Assembly (NCBI GenBank): GCA_011772595.1 | Contig: WVZH01000312.1 | Coordinates: 62,474-84,193 of the forward strand | DNA: 21,720 nucleotides | Origin: Anaerolineales bacterium | GTDB taxonomy: Bacteria; Chloroflexota; Anaerolineae; Anaerolineales; E44-bin32 | Reading direction: 5' to 3' | Notes under the pieces: generated by a model | What the model saw: only the letters and a program-made list of their open reading frames with translations | Told to the model about the DNA's origin: nothing | Database searches by the model: none | Program-made: the position numbers and the translations under genes | Shown: positions 16,208 to 21,720 of the stretch, piece after piece | How positions within the stretch are numbered: the first letter of the stretch is position 1 | How the letters are laid out: each line of letters opens with the position of its first letter

Positions 16208-17065
16208 ATGCAGGGGAGGGTCTGTTTGGTCACGGGTGCCAATCGAGGGATTGGGAAAGCGACTGCCCTGGGATTGGCTGAGCTTGGGGCGCGAGTGGTG
16301 CTAATATGCCGAGATCGAAACCAAGGTGAAAGCGCCACGACTGAGATACGCTCCGAGAGTGGTAACGATGCCGTGGAGCTTCTCCTGGCCGATCTATCTT
16401 CACAGGGATCGATCCGCCAGCTGGTACAGGACATCACCAACGGTTATCCTCAGGTTCATGTTCTGGTTAACAATGCCGGCTTATTCCGCACGAAGCGTCA
16501 CGAAACCGAGGGCGGCATCGAGCTGACTCTGGCCGTCAACTATCTGGCCCCCTTCCTGCTCACAAATCTGCTGATCGACACACTCAAGGCTGGAAGGCCT
16601 TCCCGCATCGTGAACGTTGCCGGTGACTATCACCGTAAAGGCACGATTGATTTCGAGGATCTCATGTGCGAGAAGGATTACTCCGGGTCGAAGGCCAACA
16701 ACCAGGCCAAATTAGCCCTTGTCCTTTTTACATACGAAATGGCCAGGCGGCTTGCGGGTATTGGGGTGACGGTCAATTGTCTCCATCCTGGAGCAGTAGC
16801 AACCGATGGGATCCAGAGCGACCCTGACATCTCCGCAGGTATGCTAACGTTGTACAGGTTCATGAAACTCTTCTTCGCAACCCCCAAAAAAGGGGCCGAG
16901 ACTTCAATATACCTGGCTTCTTCTCCCGATGTTGAAGGCGTGACGGGGAAGTATTTCATCAAAAAGAAGGAGGTGGCCTCCTCCCCAGAATCGTACGACG
17001 AATCGATCGCCAAGCAATTATGGGAGGTCAGTGAAGGGCTGACGGGGATGGCTTACAGAGAATAA
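16208..17065 (+). CDS. Short-chain dehydrogenase/reductase (retinol-dehydrogenase-like) with altered active site
   Basis: 285 residues. The Rossmann nucleotide site is intact: VTGANRGIG (8-16), CRDRN after strand 2 (fits NADP), ADLSS, NNAG and NYLAPFLLTN. The later part follows the retinol-dehydrogenase-like group closely (IDFEDL, KLALVLFTYEMARRL, VTVNCLHPGAVATD). Where the family has VSS with the catalytic Ser, this protein has VAG; where it has AYxxSK with the catalytic Tyr, it has ANNQAK. A YSGSK a few residues earlier matches YxxxK by chance of spacing. So it may bind NAD(P) but not catalyse the usual reaction. AGGAG (16195-16199) is 8 nt before the ATG. It is the first gene of a run with the two membrane proteins that follow. 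Confidence 0.88.
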   Translation: MQGRVCLVTGANRGIGKATALGLAELGARVVLICRDRNQGESATTEIRSESGNDAVELLLADLSSQGSIRQLVQDITNGYPQVHVLVNNAGLFRTKRHETEGGIELTLAVNYLAPFLLTNLLIDTLKAGRPSRIVNVAGDYHRKGTIDFEDLMCEKDYSGSKANNQAKLALVLFTYEMARRLAGIGVTVNCLHPGAVATDGIQSDPDISAGMLTLYRFMKLFFATPKKGAETSIYLASSPDVEGVTGKYFIKKKEVASSPESYDESIAKQLWEVSEGLTGMAYRE

Positions 17066-17083
17066 TACACGGAGCAAACAGTC

Positions 17084-18109
17084 ATGAACGTTGAAGTTGC
17101 CAAGAACCGCTCGGCGGTCCGACATGATCGGTCGGAAGATTATCTCCTCAGCTCTCTGATTGCGTTTGGCCTCACGGTTATCCTTACCCGAGTGTTTCTT
17201 CAGTTGACCGGGTTTCCTCAGCTCGGCAACAGCTTACTGCACATTGCTCACGCAATTTGGGGTGGACTCTTATTGTTCGTTGCCGTCTTATTACCTCTAG
17301 CCTATGCCAACCGCTGGGCTCTTCAGGCCAGCGCTTATCTGAGTGGGATTGGGATCGGGCTTTTTATCGACGAGGTAGGCAAATTCATTACCCAGACCAA
17401 CGACTACTTCTTTCCTCCAGCCCTTTCCCTCATCTATGGCTTCTTTCTGCTTAACGTCTTTGTATACCTATACTTTCGCCGTCGGGACCAGGAGGATCCA
17501 CGCAAAGCGATGTACCATGCTCTTGAGGGCTTGCAGGATGCCCTCGATGGCGACATGGATACGGAAGAAGCAGCACGGATCGAGGCTCAGCTAGCCATCG
17601 CCAAGCAATCGAACCAAGACCAAATTACGTTTCTTGCGCAAGCCATTGGCGACGTGTTGCAAAGGAATCCGAATCATATCCTTCCAGCCAAACCCAGCCT
17701 TGGAAAGCGAATCACAATTTGGATGGATGCCTTCGGAAAACGTATTGGGCGCCGCATGCACCGCCGCATCATTTCCTTGATCCTACTGCTGTGGGTAGTT
17801 TTCGTGATCGGGTTTGTTTCCGTGCTGGTCCTCGAGATCCCAACTATAGAATACCAAGTCCTTCAATGGCGCGGGATGCTTATCGGGATACAAGTCCTGA
17901 TCGGAGGCTTGATGATCGTTGCGACCCTCGCCTGGTTTACCGGAAACGAAGAGGTCGGTCTGGAGTTCGGGGTTTATGGCTTTCTCTTTTCGTTGGTCGC
18001 ATTGCAGACGGTGTATTTCTATCTTTCTCAGTTTTCAGCGATTACCTTCACCTTGCTGCAGCTGGCTTTCCTGCAGATTCTGTTTGCCTTTCGTCGTTGG
18101 TATTTATAA
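17084..18109 (+). CDS. Eight-helix membrane protein of unknown function
   Basis: 341 residues. Four membrane helices in the first part (about 21-41, 48-75, 79-98, 109-131), a charged soluble stretch of about 95 residues (132-226) that is mostly helical and acidic-basic mixed, then four more helices (228-250, 264-285, 294-316, 319-338). Notable fixed-looking pieces are HIAHAIWGG in helix 2 and GLFIDEVGKFIT in helix 3, with charged residues inside or at the edge of the membrane. I do not recognise the family. It starts 18 nt after the SDR stop codon, with GGAG 9 nt before the ATG, so the two are likely cotranscribed. Confidence 0.85.
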   Translation: MNVEVAKNRSAVRHDRSEDYLLSSLIAFGLTVILTRVFLQLTGFPQLGNSLLHIAHAIWGGLLLFVAVLLPLAYANRWALQASAYLSGIGIGLFIDEVGKFITQTNDYFFPPALSLIYGFFLLNVFVYLYFRRRDQEDPRKAMYHALEGLQDALDGDMDTEEAARIEAQLAIAKQSNQDQITFLAQAIGDVLQRNPNHILPAKPSLGKRITIWMDAFGKRIGRRMHRRIISLILLLWVVFVIGFVSVLVLEIPTIEYQVLQWRGMLIGIQVLIGGLMIVATLAWFTGNEEVGLEFGVYGFLFSLVALQTVYFYLSQFSAITFTLLQLAFLQILFAFRRWYL

Positions 18110-18185
18110 GGCGGAATGTCGGTAGGACACTTTTGGAGAACGATTGACCGTAAGTTCTTGGATTACCGAATTTGGAGGAGATGGA

Positions 18186-19046
18186 TTGACGAGCAGCAGC
18201 GCATATGAAAACGGTGAAGAGCAGTTTGAGCCGAATCCAAATGTTTTTAATCAGTACCCCCTTGTCGCTTACTTTTTCCTGGCCTACCTCATCACCTGGG
18301 TGGGCGTTTCACCGCTCGTATTATCCGCTCAGGGTCTCCTTGACATTCAAGTGTCTCCCAACCTGCACGCCTTAGGAGCATTGGGGCCGATTCTGGCGGC
18401 GTTGATCGTCACGGCATTCTCGGGTGGTCGTCAAGCTGTCAGAGAATTTATGGGGCGTTTGTTTAAATGGCGAGTCGGACTTGTGTGGATGGTGATCTCA
18501 ATCCTCAGCCCATTTGCCTTCTTGCTAGCCTCTGCGATACTGCTGCGCGCATTCGGGGCTCCCTGGCCGGACTTCGGGCTGCTGGGAGGGGCGTTCGCCG
18601 AAAGCCCATGGGTGGTCAATCTCTTGATTGGTTCATTTTTCTATGGATTCGGCGAAGAGCCGGGATGGCGGGGATTTGCCTTGCCCAGGCTCCAAAAGAA
18701 CCGCAGTGCGCTGTCTGCCACGGCGATCTTATATGTCTTCTGGGCTCTCTGGCATGTACCCATGCTTTTCTACCGATTTCAGTTTCAAGGCATCGAGTAC
18801 TTCTTCTATTTCTTCAGTATGTTCTTCGGGGCACTCTGGTTTACGTTTTTGTATAACAGCACCGGCGGCAGCACCTTGATGGTCGCCCTATGGCACACGA
18901 CTTGGAACATCGTGAATCTTTTTGCGACAGTCTTGTCGCCCGATCTTCAAATGGTTATGAACATCTTCTTTTCGGTTGTGGCCGTCTTGGTTGTGTTCAT
19001 CGGAGGGCGCGCGAACCTTTCACGCTCAGGCAAGCATACAATATAA
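18186..19046 (+). CDS. CPBP-family intramembrane metalloprotease
   Basis: 286 residues, mostly membrane helices. The CPBP (Abi/Rce1-like) motifs are present in order: GFGEEPGWRGF with E157-E158 and R162, FWALWHVPM with H190, and WHTTWN with H237 and N241. These residues form the metal site of CAAX-type proteases in the membrane. Family members process prenylated proteins or peptides, or give immunity to bacteriocins; the role here is unknown. The start is uncertain. TTG at 18186 has the strong GGAGGAG (18174-18180) 5 nt before it. TTG at 18144 has GGAG and would add 14 residues. No in-frame ATG exists near the beginning. Confidence 0.88.
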   Translation: MTSSSAYENGEEQFEPNPNVFNQYPLVAYFFLAYLITWVGVSPLVLSAQGLLDIQVSPNLHALGALGPILAALIVTAFSGGRQAVREFMGRLFKWRVGLVWMVISILSPFAFLLASAILLRAFGAPWPDFGLLGGAFAESPWVVNLLIGSFFYGFGEEPGWRGFALPRLQKNRSALSATAILYVFWALWHVPMLFYRFQFQGIEYFFYFFSMFFGALWFTFLYNSTGGSTLMVALWHTTWNIVNLFATVLSPDLQMVMNIFFSVVAVLVVFIGGRANLSRSGKHTI

Positions 19047-19142
19047 GTGTTTGGATCTAAGGGATTACTGGAATTCTCTAGTTGATTCGGGGGATCGAAC
19101 CCCATCGAACTACAATAGCACTTCATGCTAATCTCCGAGATC

Positions 19143-19500
19143 ATCCTGCGCTCGTTGTATTCGCTTTTCAGACGGGCATAAGCTTTTTGAAATAGACAAA
19201 GGTCAAGCGGTTCACCTCAACGAGGATACGAATTGCCGTGAAATGGACAGCCAACTCTCCTCAAGCATACCAATTTCCCCCGCATAAATTGTCGAAATGT
19301 CCTGCGAGAAAATACGAAAGGATATTGAGATATTAAGAGAAGCAGTGGAGCGTTCTATCGCTAAGGTATGCATGTTGAAGCGTGAGTGCTAACAAGATCT
19401 TATTAAAAGGAGTTCGTGATGTACTCGTCTAAAATTCTGCTCCGCTTTCCGTAGTAGTCCGATTTATCTGATGAATATCTAGAAGATAACACCAGGATCA
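19143..19500 (+). repeat. Older copy of the control region and 5' end of the cNMP-fold gene
   Basis: This block aligns with 20927-21284 at a constant offset of 1784 bases. The shared ATCCTGCGCT (19143/20927), the inverted repeat (19271/21055), the ribosome site AAAAGGAG and the ATG (19419/21203) all keep that offset, so insertions and deletions are absent or cancel out. By hand count 46 of 61 bases agree over 19361-19421. The left limit is near 19143; the right limit is unclear past about 19500. Apart from this block and the relic gene, the stretch 19047-19558 shows no gene. Confidence 0.85.
19271..19291. promoter_or_regulatory. Conserved inverted repeat CAATTT-N9-AAATTG (copy 1)
   Basis: CAATTT (19271-19276) and AAATTG (19286-19291) form 6-bp arms around a C-rich 9-nt spacer. 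The same arms and nearly the same spacer are kept at 21055-21075, in a region where about a quarter of bases have changed. It ends 127 nt before the ATG in both copies. A regulator binding site is a reasonable guess. Confidence 0.45.
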
Positions 19501-19556
19501 GCATATATCGGGGGACAACAAGAATAGGCATAGTGCTTTTAGATAAGGAGGAACGA
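19419..19556 (+). pseudogene. Decayed 5' remnant of a cyclic-nucleotide-binding-fold gene
   Basis: The ATG at 19419 keeps its AAAAGGAG site. The first codons read MYSSKILLRFP and are then stopped by TAGTAG (19452-19457). The intact gene at 21203 reads MISSQVLRRFPNFAGLSEDD. Past the stops the same frame still matches: LSDEYLEDN against LSEDDLKKV, and RIS against SIS. Beyond about 19505 the match fades and needs a one-codon gap. The last part would overlap the ribosome site of the gene at 19559. The alternative is that the 11-codon peptide is a working leader, but the continued codon-level match after the stops favours a relic. Confidence 0.72.
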
Positions 19557-19558
19557 TC

Positions 19559-20035
19559 ATGAAACCGCAAAGCATAATAATCAAATATCACAGAATCATT
19601 TTGTATTTGACCACGCTTGGATTAGCAGCATATGGCATTATGGCGATAATTAATCCAGACGTATTGGCTAGTGGATTCAACAGATTCACAGAACAAGATT
19701 GGGGGCGATTTCAAATCGATAACCAAGTCGTGGCGGCTTACGTTACCTTGCTGTGGAGACTTATCGGAGGATTCAACTTGGCGGTTGGCCTAACGCTCAC
19801 GTTTGTAGTATGGAGGTGGTTACTGCCAGGCAGCAGGTGGGCTTGGATTACACTGCTTCTTGGTACACTCATGGCCTATCTGAGTCCTATGATCCTCGAC
19901 CTTACTGTAAGAAGTATCGAAGTTTTTGAAGTGATTGAATTCCTGTTGTTCGGGCTCTTTGTGATAACGATGCTGTTTGTGCGCCAAGAATACTTCACTC
20001 AACCGGACGCGCGGAGCCACCAAAGTAAAGCTTGA
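19559..20035 (+). CDS. Small four-helix membrane protein of unknown function
   Basis: 158 residues with four likely membrane helices (about 12-31, 59-85, 93-116, 123-142) and a short charged C-terminal tail. The first loop holds NRFTEQDWGRFQIDNQ. It looks like one of the many small four-helix proteins of unknown role (DUF4345-like in general shape); I cannot assign a family. AAGGAGG (19545-19551) lies 7 nt before the ATG, a strong site. It sits directly behind a relic of a cNMP-fold gene and its control region, so it may be transcribed from that older promoter. Confidence 0.82.
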   Translation: MKPQSIIIKYHRIILYLTTLGLAAYGIMAIINPDVLASGFNRFTEQDWGRFQIDNQVVAAYVTLLWRLIGGFNLAVGLTLTFVVWRWLLPGSRWAWITLLLGTLMAYLSPMILDLTVRSIEVFEVIEFLLFGLFVITMLFVRQEYFTQPDARSHQSKA

Positions 20036-20127
20036 ATGCTACTGCCTTGTGTGAGTGCAGTCGTGGCCTCTTTCCAGATTTACCCTGAGGGGGATGGGCA
20101 GCGAGTCTTAGGTGCGATGGAGTCAGT

Positions 20128-20832
20128 GTGGAAATGGAAAATATGCTCGCAAGGTTTGTTCAAGAGAGACAGATCCCCATCTTTGGGGTAGCAAATGCCG
20201 ATGGTTTTAAGCATGCGTTACCTGGCTGGTATCCTAAGGAATTGATGCCACGGTGTGAGAGTGTAATCATCTTCGGTCGCCCTTTCGCGGCACGCTATCC
20301 CTATGTGGTTGAGGAAAAGCATATTGCCAATGATGCCTGGTGGGAGGTCAACGAAGCTGTAACTCTTGAGGTCGCAAAGTGGCGGGGAGAACTCATCAAT
20401 CTCTTTGATGAGTGTGGCTTGGCAACTGCTAACTTTGGGGGTTACGGACCCACCTCTGAGCCAACATTCTCCTATCGGCTCGCTCAATACGAAGCAGGAA
20501 TTGGTGTGTATGGCCGATTTGGTGTTTGTTTGAATCCCGATTTCGGATGTTATTACAAAGTTGGTGTCCTGCTGACAGACGCGGAGTTGACTCCTACTGA
20601 AAAAGCCAAACTCGATAAATTCTCGCCTTGTGACGACTGTCGAAAATGTGCAGAGGTATGTCCAGTACGCGCCATTGATCCGTCAAAGTCACCCTTATTG
20701 GGCTATAATCGTGATCTTTGCATCAGGTTTATTCTTAAGATGAAGGAGAAACACGGGGAAACAGCAAAGATATGCGCTCGTTGTTTCAGTGTATGCCCGT
20801 GGGGCTGGGAGATGCAGGGTGCGTCATCATGA
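20128..20832 (+). CDS. Double [4Fe-4S] protein related to epoxyqueuosine reductase (QueG)
   Basis: 234 residues, soluble. The C-terminal part has two ferredoxin-type cluster sites in the order used by QueG and reductive dehalogenases: C168, C171, C174 and C178-P (CDDCRKCAEVCP), then C198, C216, C219 and C223-P (CARCFSVCPWG). The middle segment GIGVYGRFGVCLNPDFGCYYKVGVLLTD parallels the QueG stretch of the type GLGxxGKNxLLINPxFGSxxFLGxILTD. It is much shorter than QueG, which has about 350 residues or more, and lacks a HEAT-repeat tail. Whether it binds a cobamide is unknown. The start is GTG at 20128 with GGAG 5 nt upstream; the ATG at 20134 is the alternative. Confidence 0.85.
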   Translation: MEMENMLARFVQERQIPIFGVANADGFKHALPGWYPKELMPRCESVIIFGRPFAARYPYVVEEKHIANDAWWEVNEAVTLEVAKWRGELINLFDECGLATANFGGYGPTSEPTFSYRLAQYEAGIGVYGRFGVCLNPDFGCYYKVGVLLTDAELTPTEKAKLDKFSPCDDCRKCAEVCPVRAIDPSKSPLLGYNRDLCIRFILKMKEKHGETAKICARCFSVCPWGWEMQGASS

Positions 20833-20926
20833 TAATAGGTTGAAAGGCGGTACATGCGGGTTAAAAACATCCCAGTGCAACCGACCATCAAGAGGAGAGA
20901 TCCTGTGATTGCTCCCTTTCGTGTAG

Positions 20927-21284
20927 ATCCTGCGCTTGTCATTGTTGTCATTCAGACTGTTCGATCCCCATTGGAATAGACTGGAACCAACGCTTCTTCC
21001 CAACTCAAGAAACGAATGTTTGTGGAATGTCCAACCAACTTGCTTCAAACACTCCAATTTCCCCCACACAAATTGTCAAAGCTTCCTGACTGAAAAGACA
21101 AAAGAATTCTGAGATAGTAAGTGCAGAAGAGGAGAGCTCTTTCACATCGGCGTTCCTGGTGAAGCGTGTGTGGTAACAAAATCTTTCCAAAAGGAGCTCG
21201 TGATGATCTCATCTCAAGTTCTACGCCGCTTTCCGAACTTTGCAGGTTTGTCTGAAGACGACCTAAAGAAGGTCGCCTCGATCA
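20927..21284 (+). repeat. Newer copy of the duplicated control region and gene start
   Basis: Partner of 19143-19500 at +1784. It contains the leader of the gene at 21203, its ribosome site AAGGAG (21191-21196) and the first 27 codons. The copy lies right after the QueG-like gene. The stretch 20833-21202 holds no other feature I can support. Confidence 0.85.
21055..21075. promoter_or_regulatory. Conserved inverted repeat CAATTT-N9-AAATTG (copy 2)
   Basis: CAATTT (21055-21060) and AAATTG (21070-21075), same arms and spacer length as at 19271-19291, also ending 127 nt before the ATG. Likely the control site of the intact cNMP-fold gene; the binding protein is unknown. Confidence 0.45.
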
Positions 21285-21679
21285 GCCACCTGAGGAACTT
21301 TGAAAGCGGAGAAAAATTGTTTCGAGAGGGCAACACGGCCCACAAGATGATGTTTTTGATGTTCGGAGAGATCCATATCGTCTATCAGCTAGGAGATGGC
21401 CGCGAGGTCGTGGCCGACACGCTGGTCGCCGGAGACCCACTTGCATGGTCCGCACTGTTGGAGCCCCACAAGCTTACGGCGAGTGGGGTTGCGAATAAGC
21501 CCGGCGCTTTGCTTGAAATTGAAGCAGAAGCGCTACGGTCCTTGTGCGAGCAGAACCTTGAATTCGGCTACACCATGATGAAGGAAGTGGCGAAAACACT
21601 TAGAAGTCGGCTCAGCGCCATGAGAGTTCAAGCGGCTGTCACACAAGCCGGACAGGTGGAGGTAGCAGGAGACCACTGA
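21203..21679 (+). CDS. Stand-alone cyclic-nucleotide-binding-fold (CRP-like sensor) protein
   Basis: 158 residues. The pattern LRRFPNFAGLSEDDLKKVASI, GEKLFREGNTAHKMMFLMFGEIHI and LVAGDPLAWSALL is the cap-family beta-roll that senses ligands in CRP/FNR proteins. A C-terminal helix follows (MKEVAKTLRSRLSAMRVQ), the dimer helix in CRP, but there is no DNA-binding helix-turn-helix after it. In the phosphate-binding cassette the usual Arg (PRxA in CRP) is missing: the segment reads EPHKLTAS. So cAMP binding is doubtful and it probably acts through another protein. AAGGAG (21191-21196) is 6 nt before the ATG; an upstream in-frame GTG at 21170 is not needed. Confidence 0.88.
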   Translation: MISSQVLRRFPNFAGLSEDDLKKVASISHLRNFESGEKLFREGNTAHKMMFLMFGEIHIVYQLGDGREVVADTLVAGDPLAWSALLEPHKLTASGVANKPGALLEIEAEALRSLCEQNLEFGYTMMKEVAKTLRSRLSAMRVQAAVTQAGQVEVAGDH

Positions 21680-21720
21680 TTTGGTCTTCGTGACCTCACA
21701 GGAGGGAGCACACATCTTGG

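Noticed and set aside
19088..19104. tRNA T-arm-like stem on the minus strand (TGGGG-TTCGATC-CCCCG)
   Set aside because: The 3' acceptor strand AATCAAC finds no partner upstream, and no D-arm or anticodon arm can be drawn; too little for a tRNA gene or a proven attachment site.

Overview
This 21.7-kb window looks like chromosomal DNA of a Gram-positive-type or monoderm-like environmental bacterium, most plausibly a Chloroflexota (Anaerolineae-like) lineage. That is an inference. It rests on several lipoproteins with Thr/Pro-rich linkers after the lipidated cysteine, a LiaS/DegS-type kinase with a NarL-type regulator, a SpoIIE-type phosphatase, mid-range GC, and short low-complexity intergenic repeats. 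There is no rRNA, tRNA, CRISPR array, transposase or phage gene that I can support.

Layout. 1-959 (minus) is the start of a GPH/MelB-like sugar symporter that runs off the left edge. 1425-3391 holds three small plus-strand genes: a TadA/guanine-deaminase-like deaminase, an SRPBCC protein and a Nudix hydrolase. 3576-6081 is a tight pair: a lipoprotein with a family-3 solute-binding domain but no transporter partner, followed 22 nt later by a SpoIIE-type phosphatase carrying a DksA/TraR-like zinc finger. A HAD hydrolase (6172-6861) follows a small inverted/tandem repeat. 7014-10953 encodes three lipoprotein hydrolase-like proteins in a row: Ntn/C45-type amidase, PHB-depolymerase-like esterase, transglutaminase-like. 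11093-13566 is a histidine kinase and response regulator with a 4-base overlap.

13965-14471 encodes an acidic protein built from six exact 27-residue repeats. It converges on an arsenic operon on the minus strand: arsR (15663-15977) then arsM (14640-15587), with a near-consensus promoter and inverted repeats. Reading away from arsR are an SDR protein that seems to lack its catalytic Ser and Tyr, an eight-helix membrane protein and a CPBP-type membrane protease.

The right end (19050-21720) holds a four-helix membrane protein, a QueG-like double [4Fe-4S] protein and a stand-alone cyclic-nucleotide-binding-fold protein. The strongest non-gene signal is here. The promoter/leader and first codons of that last gene (20927-21284) have an older copy exactly 1784 bases upstream (19143-19500). 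In the older copy the coding part is broken by two stop codons after codon 11, and a different gene (19559-20035) now sits behind the old control region. An inverted repeat, CAATTT-N9-AAATTG, is kept in both copies at the same distance from the ATG.

All functions are read from sequence motifs by eye; no database search was possible.
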